DNA of 64,000 bases from Apteryx mantelli (lineage: Eukaryota; Chordata; Aves; Apterygiformes; Apterygidae): positions 21,047,207-21,111,206 of the forward strand of contig NC_089983.1 of NCBI RefSeq assembly GCF_036417845.1, written 5' to 3'. The notes under the pieces were generated by a model that saw only the letters and a list, made by a program, of their open reading frames with translations, had not been told where the DNA came from and ran no database searches. The position numbers and the translations under genes were made by a program. Position 1 is the stretch's first letter. Every line of letters starts with the position of its first letter. Below are positions 13,001 to 53,139 of this stretch, piece after piece.

Positions 13001-15035
13001 TGATCAGAAGTGGCAGCTAAAATCAATTTGTACAAACTGATGGCAGGGAGCAGCATAATCAAATGGTCTGATATGTGATTCTCTGGTAGTGATGAACCAG
13101 ACTGTCAACTAGTTCAGTCTGCTTTCTTATCCTTGGGGTTCGGACAATGTGAAAAATATTTGAAACAAATATTGTATCAAGGATATGTATATAGTATGAG
13201 TATTAGTGACAATTCCAATACTCTTCACAGTTCTCTGTTGTTATTGATGTTTACTTCTCTACAGAACAAATTGTGAATAACGTGGGAAGCAGTGGCTACA
13301 CATATTCCACTTCATTGTACTTTTGTTTAGGAGTTGAGTTTGGTTCACTATTCATTTTCCTCCAATTCCCAGTGCATTTAGCAAGAACTCAGTAGCCTCT
13401 TGAGCAAATTTAAACATTTAAAAATTTAGACTAGATAATGTTATTTTGCAAATATTTAATCTCTGGGGTATTGAAATATTGTCTGTCCAGGTTTGCTAGT
13501 TAATGGACTGAAGCCAAATTAAGCAGCTTCTTTTGGTGATCCGTAGCTAGTATCATACCAAGTTAGCACCCTGCCAGCCTTTGAGAAACACATTACATCT
13601 GCTGGGAAGTTTCTAATTTCAAACATTTAGCTGTGCAGCCTTGATTTGTCTCAGTACTTTTTGCAAAAAGGAGTTTGTCTGAAACATGGGGAGCTTTGTG
13701 CAAGTCAGCAGTAAATTTCATAATTTAGAAGTATATATTACCCAGCCAACCTGTCAGGTTCATCTTTGTTGGTTTGTACCAGCACCCCTAAACAAGTCCA
13801 CAGAAGATACCCCTTTTCAGCTTGATTTAAATAAAGCTAGCTTACCTGACTAAAAGTATTTTTTCACTGATGACATGATAGCAGCAATATAAATTCAACC
13901 CCTTGATTTGTTCACTTGCGGGGTCTTTGTTACAATCTCAGTAGTTAATGCCCTTTAGATCCACAACTGATGTGGAACAGAGTAAAAAAAAAACAGAACT
14001 GGGCTGAAAGGGAAGGTTAGCGGAATCAGCACTGATTCTTTGTGTTAGTGAACATGTATGTAATTATATCTCTATAAGAGTTAGTTGAAGTCACTTGATT
14101 ATTGAAGCACCTTAAGAAATGTGATTTAAATGTCAGTTTACAGCGGGCAGTAAAACTTATATAACTTTTTTCAGGCTGTCTGTACCCAAAGTTTAGAATC
14201 TATTCATCATATACATCAACAACATAGCTCCCCTGGTGATCAGTGAAGTTAGTCTGGGCTTGCACACATCAACTTAGAGAAGAGACTTTTTTGAATTACT
14301 GTTATATGCAAGAACAATAAATTGATTAGCTCATATTTAGCTGAAAAGTATTATCATGCAACAGCTGATTTATTTATTTATTTAAAGTTTCATAGGGAAT
14401 GCATTGACAGTTGGCTACTGCACCAAAGAAACACATGTCCTATTGATGAGTATGTTGTATACAATCCTCTGATTTGGAAGGATACACCAGCCAAACATGA
14501 AATCCACCCAACAGGTTCTCATAGAAATGTTAGCAAACTTGCAAAGCAAGTGGAACCAGAAATTTTTATATCTGGAAATGGATTATTTCTCAAGCGAACA
14601 TTATCTGAACATACATCAGAAAGCTCTCAGAGTAGCTTCAAAAAACTTTGTAACAAAGATGTGCCAGACTCTCTAAACTCTTTTGAGACATCATTTTCCA
14701 GGAAGTCTGATACCATTAGATCTAGAAAGGATGACATTCATAATGCTGAGAGAAGCCCATACCAGTTTGACCGCAGCAACATGAACAAAGTTGCTTTTAA
14801 AAAAGATATGGACTGTGAAAATTCCACAATTCTAAGATATCCCAGGGAGCTGAATTTTGAAATCAATCTGGGTGCAGCAAGCCATTCCTCAAAAAGGGAC
14901 AATAAGGATGCGAGAAATGCCAACTATCAAAGCAGGCTTTTAACAAGACTACTACCTAAACATAATCATCTGAACATTAAAACAGCAAAAATAGATTTAT
15001 TATTGGAGGGAATTCCACTGCATATCAGCTCATGA
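5349..15035 (+). CDS. ZSWIM2: ZSWIM2, E3 ubiquitin ligase, with in-frame stop
   Basis: Nine coding exons: 5349-5492, 5643-5719, 6862-6902, 8616-8832, 9093-9344, 10298-10382, 11211-11332, 12619-12772, 14388-15035. They total 1740 nt, 579 codons plus stop, joining with consistent phase. The mammalian protein (also called MEX) is a testis-enriched E3 ubiquitin ligase working with UbcH5-type E2 enzymes and linked to death-receptor apoptosis. Domains in order: SWIM-type finger (about 49-80), RING 1 (Cys142 to Cys193), ZZ finger (Cys230 to His266), RING-H2-like finger 2 (about 343-386), then a low-complexity Ser/Lys tail. Human is about 633 residues, so the tail is shorter. Three oddities: TGA at codon 81 (6881-6883), Arg57 in place of the first SWIM cysteine, and Tyr343 in place of the first RING 2 cysteine. 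The next Met after the stop is Met152, inside RING 1. Identity is very sure; function in this individual is doubtful, and it may be a young pseudogene. Confidence 0.93.
5643..5719 (+). CDS. ZSWIM2: ZSWIM2 coding exon 2 (SWIM finger)
   Basis: This 77-nt exon lies between an AG at 5641-5642 and the strong donor gtgagt at 5720. It encodes residues 49-73 plus two bases of Trp74. The SWIM signature CxC...CxH is seen as Thr58-Cys59 ... Cys69-Lys70-His71, but the first Cys is Arg57 (CGC at 5667-5669). The other ligands are kept. Confidence 0.9.
6862..6902 (+). CDS. ZSWIM2: ZSWIM2 coding exon 3, carries in-frame TGA
   Basis: This 41-nt exon lies between the acceptor at 6860-6861 and the donor gtaagt at 6903. 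Its phases fit exons 2 and 4 exactly. The reading is W-I-L-L-K-K-Y-stop-L-P-R-D-H-E, matching the human stretch WVLLKKFKLPRNHE at almost every residue. The stop (TGA, 6881-6883) falls where human has Lys. Skipping the exon would shift the frame. Confidence 0.88.
6881..6883 (+). other. ZSWIM2: Premature TGA codon in ZSWIM2
   Basis: Codon 81 of the spliced frame is TGA, with conserved residues on both sides. One step (CGA to TGA, a typical CpG transition) from an arginine codon would explain it. Because it lies in an early exon, nonsense-mediated decay would be expected. Nothing suggests selenocysteine recoding: the family uses Lys or Arg here, not Cys. Confidence 0.85.
7039..7068 (+). repeat. 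A30 homopolymer in ZSWIM2 intron 3
   Basis: This is a run of 30 A residues, 137 nt after exon 3 and preceded by a CT-rich stretch. No source element with target-site duplication is clear next to it. Confidence 0.9.
8616..8832 (+). CDS. ZSWIM2: ZSWIM2 coding exon 4 (start of RING 1)
   Basis: The exon encodes the linker (ALKLGLLEREIEDVL, compare human SALQLGLGEREISDLL) and the first half of RING 1, with Cys142-x2-Cys145 and Cys159. The acceptor is tttggtag at 8615 and the donor gtgaag at 8833. The first Met downstream of the premature stop is Met152 in this exon, so re-initiation could not restore RING 1. Confidence 0.92.
9093..9344 (+). CDS. ZSWIM2: ZSWIM2 coding exon 5 (RING 1 / ZZ)
   Basis: The exon completes RING 1 (Cys163, His168, Cys171, Cys190, Cys193). 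It continues with the highly conserved EFAPLKLILEEF stretch and starts the ZZ finger (IPCNNC, Cys230 and Cys233). The acceptor is ctgcag at 9092 and the donor gtaggt at 9345. Identity to the human exon is very high by eye. Confidence 0.95.
10298..10382 (+). CDS. ZSWIM2: ZSWIM2 coding exon 6 (ZZ finger)
   Basis: This 85-nt exon encodes CTECIEYYLCHECF and the His-containing end of the ZZ zinc finger (Cys245, Cys248, Cys254, Cys257, Cys262/His263, His266). Acceptor ccttttag, donor gtacca. It ends in phase 0. Confidence 0.93.
11211..11332 (+). CDS. ZSWIM2: ZSWIM2 coding exon 7
   Basis: The exon encodes residues 273-312, starting KKNKRWRSLEQ (human has NQKWRSLEK), a charged linker between the ZZ and RING 2 fingers. 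Acceptor ttacag (11210), donor gtaaga at 11333, phase 2. Confidence 0.88.
12619..12772 (+). CDS. ZSWIM2: ZSWIM2 coding exon 8 (RING 2, first half)
   Basis: The exon encodes TPKSIVKSLP, HLLAPGIQYRCCLKPF and LGQHVRLLPCNHK. The human counterpart reads LLAPGYQCLLCLKAF, so the first RING cysteine is replaced by Tyr343 (TAT, 12707-12709). Cys346, Cys361 and His363 remain. A neighbouring Cys345 might partly compensate. The donor is gtaaga at 12773, phase 0. Confidence 0.92.
14388..15035 (+). CDS. ZSWIM2: ZSWIM2 last coding exon
   Basis: The 648-nt exon starts after tttaaag with FHRECIDSWLLHQ, completing RING 2 (H-x2-C and CPID). It runs through a Ser/Lys/Asn-rich tail to TGA at 15033-15035. The open frame is intact over 215 residues, so decay, if real, is recent. 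The open frame continues 5' into the intron; the acceptor and homology fix the start at 14388. Confidence 0.92.
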   Translation, partial: FHRECIDSWLLHQRNTCPIDEYVVYNPLIWKDTPAKHEIHPTGSHRNVSKLAKQVEPEIFISGNGLFLKRTLSEHTSESSQSSFKKLCNKDVPDSLNSFETSFSRKSDTIRSRKDDIHNAERSPYQFDRSNMNKVAFKKDMDCENSTILRYPRELNFEINLGAASHSSKRDNKDARNANYQSRLLTRLLPKHNHLNIKTAKIDLLLEGIPLHISS

Positions 15036-15116
15036 TTATCTTGTTTTAGATAACATAGCTGTATGTTTATTTTCCTACTCCATACATAAGATTTCATAGA
15101 GAACAGGAAACAAATT

Positions 15117-15122
15117 AATAAA
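15117..15122 (+). promoter_or_regulatory. ZSWIM2: Candidate poly(A) signal of ZSWIM2
   Basis: AATAAA lies 82 nt after the stop codon. A second AATAAA is at 15200-15205. Either could end the ZSWIM2 transcript; which one is used cannot be told from sequence. Confidence 0.5.
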
Positions 15123-15205
15123 TGATCAGATGTCATGAACTGTAGCTACTACAAAAATTAACTTGGTGCTGTGGGAAACTTTCAGGCTAAATCTGCTCAA
15201 ATAAA

Positions 15206-18200
15206 CACAGGAACTGATATGGCTGGTGTAGATGTGTCTCAGAAAAAGAAAGTCATACACCTGTAAAATTGACACTCTTTCTTATTTGCAATTTTTAACC
15301 TTCAGTCAAAGAACTTACTCTATAAAGAAATGTAAAATGCAAAAAGCTTTTATATTCTTGAAAGACCAATTAGATAAAGTATCTTATTCAGAGCTGGAAT
15401 AAATGAAGCCAAACTAGTATTAATATTGCCAAAATAATGGTATCAAATCTGCTGTTTTCAATGAGTAATAACAAAAAGCAATCTAACACAGAAAAGAAGC
15501 TACTTATAATCTCAGATAAATTCTGTAAGATGTACTATGGTTTAATGATATCTAATGCTCAAAAGAGGAGCTAAGCTTCCAAATGTTAAATGGGAAACTC
15601 AAACTTAGGCATTTTCATATATACAGCCAAGCCAAAGAATTACTGAGCCTAAAAATTATTTCTCAAATGGCAATATAATAAATTTAGCCATGTAATTTTA
15701 TCTTATTATACTTATTCCCAATAAGTGTAATAAAGATTTAAACCCATTATTACTTATGAAAGTAATAATCCCAGCCCCATGTTTGGCTGCCCTAATCAAG
15801 AAACGGGAATCAGATTTAATGTGGATATAGATGTCTGTCTTCAGTAGAAATGGAACAGACACTGTGACCAAATTAAGAATTGGTAAATTTTTGAGGATGA
15901 GGATAATAACTTTCTTTTATCATTGGAATGATGGTAATCATAGAAATACACATTTTTAGTGGTATTTAGCAAATAAAGTGTGTAGTGAGACAGGTATGTT
16001 CCTGGACAATGGATGACTTCAAGGATATTTAAATAAAAATTAAAACATTGATAACTTTTTAAAACTATTTATTATATTGCATAAGCTATAACATTTTACA
16101 AATCTTAGTTACATTTTCAGCAACAGATACATTGATACTGTAGTAAATACACTGAGAAATGAAGACACCTCTGACAAAATATAAAAAGATAGAAATACTT
16201 TTAAAAAAATGGTGACTATTAAGCATCTTTCAAATGAACAATATCTGTATTAGAGCATTTCTGAAAATGATTGCCAAAGAAATGAAGCGCTTGTTTGAAC
16301 GTACGGCTCCAACATGCAAGGTGGTGAGCACAGCCAGTGCCATCAGCTCATCTATGCTTCAGCACCTCAGAGTTGGGTTTTAATGAGCTTCATGCTCTAA
16401 TGAGTACTAAAAAATGCCTTTCTACACAATACCAGGATGCTGTGAAAACACTTACTTACTGTTGTAATACAGACTGAAGTGCAACATGTTCTTCAAATGA
16501 ATTAAATCAGTTAAAATAAGGAATAACATACCAGTATATCTGGGGAGGGAGAATATACAAATGTTCAAAGAATCTTAACAATTAACTGAAAAAAATTTCA
16601 TTTGATAAAATAATTTTAAGCCAAGAGTGTTAATGTTAAGAATTATGATACAACTTTCATCTGACAGGCTTACAAATAAATGGCTTCAAGATTTTTTTTC
16701 TTTTTTAAACAGAAATCATTGAATACTGCTTTTAAAAGAAAACAAAGCTCAGATTAAAGTAATTTTTTAAAAAAACTCACACCTTTCATTTTAATTCTTT
16801 AGCAAAAATATTCATGCCTATTGTTAGAAGCATGGCACAAATTAGTATGAACTACTATAAAAGAACACTCATTTTTAACTCTATAGGCCTAGCATTGTGT
16901 TTTGCCTATGTATAATTTCACCGAATTAAAAAAAAAAAAAATTTGTAGATGCTTGGGTTATGTAAACAATGCAGGTTAGGCCCCAAAATGAGATACAAAT
17001 TGGTTCTAGGACTGTAACAAGAATTGAGTACCTAACTCCATGCACTTTCTGCTTCTACTGGCCAGGGAGGTTAGGAGCTGAAAAAGCATTTTTATCAAAC
17101 TAATAACTTGCATATATAGAAGTATATTAATTTTGTTTTTGAAGTTAAAATCTCAGTCAGTTTCATACCTGTAAATCAAGTGATTTCAAGACTCTTACTC
17201 TTAGCCTAAATTGAATCAAATCCTGCATGTGCATTTTTAAAAGATACAATTCTTCACATTACTAAAGATATACTTTTTTCCCCCTTTTCAAACATAAAAT
17301 ACAAAAAAGATAGGGATTACAACAGCTATTATCATCAACATGCAGGAGTCAGTATTCTAACATAAAAACACTAGACCTGCTTTTTAAAATATTATAAAAG
17401 CTACATAATTTTAAGTATGAATTGGGGCTTTTTGGCTAACAGAAAAAAATATGTACGTGTGCTTTTCAGATAGTCAGGTGTCCCATTGATAAAATAAGTC
17501 TGATGCAAGAGAAAGGCACTTCAGCAGGCTAATTTACTGTAATATTTTCCATATATGCAACATTTCATATGCAGTAGCAGACAGTGGATGTAGTGTACTG
17601 CATTTTAGTTTGCACACTGCTACATTAGTAATACTATTAACCTACTTTGCTTTTTAACTAGTGAGAACAGTTTAGACTGTTGTCCATTCATTTCATCCTC
17701 TTTGGTACAAATTACTGGACAAAAGCAAAGCAAACAACTAAAGGTTTTCATTCCTACATCCTGGATTATTTTCTGTGTGTTATCTTTTCTAGATCTGCAT
17801 TGGTAAATTATATCTCTAACCATCAAATCCAATTGTGCTTTCAGGTTTGTATGATACCAAAGATAGGGTTCTCCATTATTTTCTGATAGTACTATATAGA
17901 TTTTTCTTTTCAATCAAATAGATTTTTTGAAATTATTCCCTTTTTTGAACTCTGTAATACCTGGTATTTGATAGCAATCTGTAAACTACTTCTAATTAGC
18001 TTATTCTAAGGAACATGATAAGATTAATGTGCATGAAGCTATATGTTACTTAATTTGATCACTTCCCTTGATTTATGATACACCAAAGAACTGATCGGAG
18101 CCACATAGCTATTTTGCATAAACAGGCCTTGGCTAAATCCATCTGCCACCTTATCAAAACCAGGTAAGACCTGGAACCAGTAATGCACTTGGGCAAGAAG

Positions 18201-21200
18201 AGAAGAATCTCAACATTGTGTATTGTAACCGCAGGGGGGAAAGCGTCCTCAACTTTATTAACCACCTTTCATCTTAAATGTGAGACAAAATTTGGCCTCC
18301 AGTGTTCTGTAAATACTTAATATATACATGTATGCACAGTTCCAAGTGAAAGGTGACTTTTTTTGAGAGATGATGGTGCAGAAAGCATCTTGTGAAGAAT
18401 CAAGACATAATGCTCACAAATGTTTGTGTTCTTTAGAAAGAATCAATTCCATTGAAGCACAAGTACCAGTCTGAAAATAAGCATCAGAAGAAGCCATGCC
18501 CTTTCCATTCCTCCCCCCGTCCCTCTCTCCTTAGAGAGGGTTTACGTTCAGTTGCCTCAGTCATGGCCCACTTCTGCTCTTATTCTCAAGGCAGTCAACC
18601 TCCAGATTCAAAGTCAAAACCTTTGAGTGTTTCCATGGTCTCTCCAGGAGCAGTTTGTCATGAATCTGTACTACCACTTCTTGTACAGACATAATTTTAG
18701 TGCTGGCATTTTAGCCCTGTGTTGAAATATTGACCCAGCAGAAAAAAAAAATCTGTTCTTGGATTCATATAGATTCTTATATAGAAATCATACAGATTCC
18801 ATATACAGAAATACAGACAAGCACTAGAGTGACCACAAAGAGAAATTTCATGATGATGTTTTATCTTTTCTATCTATGTACACATCATGTACGGTATCTC
18901 TGGAATTAAAGTTTTTAGAATACAGTGTGGTCTTAAACTCCTTTTTTAATGGATGTAAATACAAAAAGAATTCCAGTCACTAAGAGGTAATATAGGTTTC
19001 CAGTGCATAAATTCTAACATACAGCTGGAACATGAAGACTCAGACAACATACTTTATAAATACTGAATATAAATATGAAGTGTAATTTTAATTATTGTAT
19101 GGTTATATAGAGATTTTTAAAATCAAAGATTTAATGCTTATGATAGAGTCAAGGAAGAATTCCCTGTCATTGTGTGCTTAGGGGTTTCAACTGTTTTCAC
19201 CAGCATTTGTCTTCCCAGATACAAACGTAGTCAATAATTTCGCTCTACAGACTAGTTTCCCATATTCTGACACAGAAAACACGTTATGTATTTGCTTCTA
19301 ATACAGAACTAGACGTTAGCAAAGCCTTTTGAAGCATTACCAGCAGCATAAGACATTATGTGATAAACACTAGCAAGTTACACACAGAAAAGTTAGCATA
19401 TGGGATCTACAAAGAAAGCAAATACAGCTGTTGCTTGACTGGCCTGGATAGAAGCAACAGTTAGCAATAAAGGCAGCCTTGAAAATGGTATTACCAGAAC
19501 CACAGCATACACTCCCCAGAAATTAAGTACTAGAGAATTTAATCCCTGGACAATTTAACTACTTCACTAAAAAAACTGCCCACACCCACATTAGACAAGG
19601 GAGGAGCAAAGTTCTAGTAGAGATACCAGTCCACAATGAAGGTCCTGAAGTGAGGTGTACTGCCAAAGACATGCTACAGCTATTTCAGAACCTGTAAGGA
19701 CACGTGCTTTATATACAGATAGGTCATTTCTATACATGTAATGAGATGCCTATTTTTCAGAAAGCTTTATTCTATTTTTCTTCCTACTCCTGAGAAGCCT
19801 AGCAGCAAGCAGCTCTTGTAAGGTCTGTTCCCTTCTGACTTTCAGTGTTGGCTAAAAGCTGAAGTTTCCCTTATTTATCTATGACTTTTAAAGGGCACCT
19901 TTTGTACTACCGTCTGTGCAGGGTCAAACTGTGACTGAATGCAGACAGCCAAAAGCTCATTTAGAATGATGGTGCAGAACTGACCTCCACCCTGCCCTGA
20001 GTCAGCTAGCATAGCCGACGAGAATCTGCACTACATCAGGACATCTTCAGGCATGGTTCTTCTGAAACTCCAAACTTACAGCTGAGCTTTTCAACATTTC
20101 TAATCCTTCTTTGGTGAACAAATACCTACTCTGATACAAAATAGGTACACTGGAGTGCAAAACTTCATTCCTTTGAACTTGCATGTATAAAGCCTTTTAC
20201 TGTTGTCTTCATTTTTTAGTGATACAAGTAGTTTTGAGGAATTACCTCTTTTTGGTATATATAATGAAACAACACATTAAAAACACAAAAAATCTGCAAT
20301 ATATTTAAATTGCTGTAGGTCAACAAAAATATATGTAGTGACATATCTATTTAATATTGACTGATATCTCAAAACCATTGAGTTTAGCAGGGATTTTCTG
20401 TTAGTTTCTGCAGAATATATAGTTTTTTTTTTTTGAAAAGGGACTCATCAGAATTGATGCAACTCTAAGAGCAGGGCAATTTTAAACCTCAAAAGTCAAA
20501 TCATCTTTCAGACTAAATGTGTGCCTATATTCAAAATTTAATGGACTCCTAATATATGTAGCAAAGCAAAGGATAAAAACACCACCATATGGGGCTCTAA
20601 AGTAAGTCATAAACAAAATCCAGTGGAACTGAATAAACATCTATTGTAAAAACACATTTTGTAGAGGAATAATGAATTAGTTAACCTAAAAACTAGTACC
20701 AAAGGCATGCTAATATGGCAAGCCATCCTCACCTCTGAAGAAGAAATGAATAATTAAACCAGATTCTTTTGGCAAAACAAAATTATAGATTTAGTTGCAC
20801 ACCTCTCTCTCAAACTTATTTTGCAATTTCACATTTGTGAATTCAACAGGAATATCATATTTTGTTCATGAAGCAACTGCATACCAGAGAAAGCCATACT
20901 AGAAACAGTACCAGACAATCCCAAAAGAACAGACCTCTAACAGTAGTGTTTCCTGAGCAAAAGCTCCCAGAAGCCCAGCTGCATAGGGTATTTCCCCACT
21001 CTTGAGTGCCACCCTTTGCCACATCCTGACTGCAAGTTCAGGCTGGATCTAGAAACGCACCTTCTCCTTGCACACCCTGTTTTTCTGTGGAAAGAAATCC
21101 TGAAGTATGGGCACAGAGAGAGCCATGGTGTGTTCAGTAATGGTGAATAATGGGGCAGGGGCATCAGTATTGCAGGGCAGACCATGGAGCGCACCTGACT

Positions 21201-22738
21201 CCTCAATTTAGGAACAGGCATAGTATGTTTGGGTCTCAGTATAGAACCTTGAACACTGTAGACTACACAGGTAATATTTACAAAGCTTTTTAAGGGTGAT
21301 TTATAATCAATCTGCCAAAGCCAAAATGCTGGAACTTATTTCATCAGGGAAGTAGCCTAAAAGCCGCAGAAAGACGGTCTACTATACAAAGCACATTAAG
21401 GAATGTGTCTACTTTTCTGTTAGCCAAAGTTGAATCTATCACTTTGACAAGATGAACATTAAAAATAAAGAATATTCTGATGGCCTTTTCCTTCCTATAC
21501 ATATCTTAGTTACATATCATGCATTCATGACTTTTGGTAACAATTTAACTCCAAGATGAGTTATAAGCAGTATTTATATTGTGTTACAGACCAAGTTTTG
21601 AGATCCACTTTCTCATGCTCATTTAAAAAACTTCATTAAAGTCTGTCAAACCCCTCTGCGATGAACAGCCTAGGACAAAAGTAGCTCAGGCTGGCAAAAT
21701 GTAGGCACATAAACCTCTGATGATCTTCCATTTTTTTAAACATAAAATAAAAAGGAATGATGCTGAGCTTCCCCATTAAAGAAATCTATTTGAAAAGCAT
21801 AATTTGTCTCAACTTGCATACTTCTTCATTATGCGCCACACTCTACCTTAACTTATAAATCTGCAGGAGTCGCTGACTATGGTTCAGAGCACAACTGGCT
21901 CAACAACATGCAGAAGAGAAGATTATAACTGATAAGCCAAAACAAGCCCACTGGAAGCAGCAGTAGCAGCAGCTTCAAATGCTACCAGCACCAGTCCTCT
22001 TCTGCTGGAGGCAGACACTTCATAGCAGATGCTGATCTTCAACATCCACAGTTCACAACAAAGCAGGTTAGACGGATAACAGTTTCGGTTAAGACAGCAG
22101 GGATTGTGAACAGCAGGCCACAGAACTTGTACACTTGACTTCTGCCACCGCTGCAGGGAATGGCAACCTTTTGCCTGTGGGTGGGCACACGGAGAGGGCA
22201 GTACTGCTATAGAGCTTGCTGAAAAATCCAACAGAGCTCATCTGCTGGTGTCTTGAGACTAATTTATGAAACTTCATACAAAGAAGTAGTAACGTATCCC
22301 TACAAAAGGTCACATATAAAATACTGTACAGATGGTCACATGTATTAGGAACAAGGCTGGGGAATGGCATTAACCACTCTACCAACACATTAGCAACAAG
22401 TATAAAAAAATTAAAAGATGTGCCTACATTTCTCACTGTGCATTCCAAGAGATGCATCCAAGAATGACAGGCTAATTAAAACATGGCCCTTCCCTATACT
22501 GTCAGCAAAATTAGGAGCTGGAAAATTTTAACCGTAGCTTTTCTCTGTTAACAAACCACATTAAGTATCAATTGCTCAGCTGAAGTTACGGTAACTCAGT
22601 CTGCATATTAAAAAAATGTAACTTTTCTTGACACTAGAAAACAATGTTTCTATTGTAAACCCAACACTGCAAAATTACACATGAAACCCAGAGGGCATTA
22701 ACCAGCAGGGAGAGCAACAACACAAAGCACGTTGTGTT
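15206..22738 (-). other. FAM171B: FAM171B 3' UTR and convergent gene gap
   Basis: There are no coding exons here. FAM171B transcription enters from the right and its human 3' UTR is several kilobases long, so much of this AT-rich stretch is probably 3' UTR. Minus-strand AATAAA candidates include 19766-19771 and 16068-16073. If the latter is used, the FAM171B transcript ends within about 1 kb of the ZSWIM2 stop. Short open frames here (such as those at 20.9-22.4 kb) show no family likeness. Confidence 0.5.
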
Positions 22739-52461
<29,723 letters not shown>

Positions 52462-52761
52462 GGCGAGCAGCCGGCGGGCCGCGGAGGCATATTGCGGGCG
52501 AGGGGCTGCGGCCAGCGGCTCCCGCGGCGGCCGCTCGGGCGGCGGCGGCAGGACTGCGGCGGCAGCGGCCGCCCCCACGCGCGGCGGCGGCGGCGCCCGG
52601 CGGGCAGCGGCGGCCCGCGCCCCCGCCCCTGCCCCGCCCCCGCCCGCGTGACGGGGCGGCGCCCCCGCGCGCCGCCGGGGCCGTTGACATTCCACGGCAC
52701 GGCGCGGCGCCGGTGCCGCTGCCGCTGCTGCCCTGGGCTGGTGGCGGCGGCGAGGTGAGGC

Positions 52762-52779
52762 CATCCCATCCCATCCCAT
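52762..52779 (-). repeat. FAM171B: GGATG pentamer repeat with upstream ATGs
   Basis: On the sense strand of FAM171B the pentamer ATGGG/GGATG is repeated about four times, placing ATG codons every 5 nt and so in all three frames, about 300 nt before the main start. Whether it lies in the 5' UTR depends on the transcription start, which is not known. Confidence 0.7.
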
Positions 52780-53139
52780 CCGTTCGGTTCCGTTCCGACC
52801 CTTCCGTCCGACGCGACGGAGGTGCGGAGCGCTGCCCCCGCCGCCCGCGGCGCGTCCCGGCCGTTAACGGCCGGCGGCGGCGGTTGGGCCCGCCCGCGGC
52901 GGCGGCGCCCTGCCGAGCTCAGCCCGCCCCGGCGGCGCCGCAGGTGAAGCAGCTGCGGCGCTTGTCGCTGCACGCGTGAAAACGCCTGTGGCAGCCCGCG
53001 TTACGGGCCCGACCTTTGGGAGCCGGTCGGCGCTTGCGGAGCAGCTTGGCTGGGGCGTTGGGGGCGGGCGAGCATCACCGCGGCGGCAGCACCGCCTCGG
53101 CTTCAGCGCTACAGCGACAGGCGTGCCGCTGGCGTAGTT

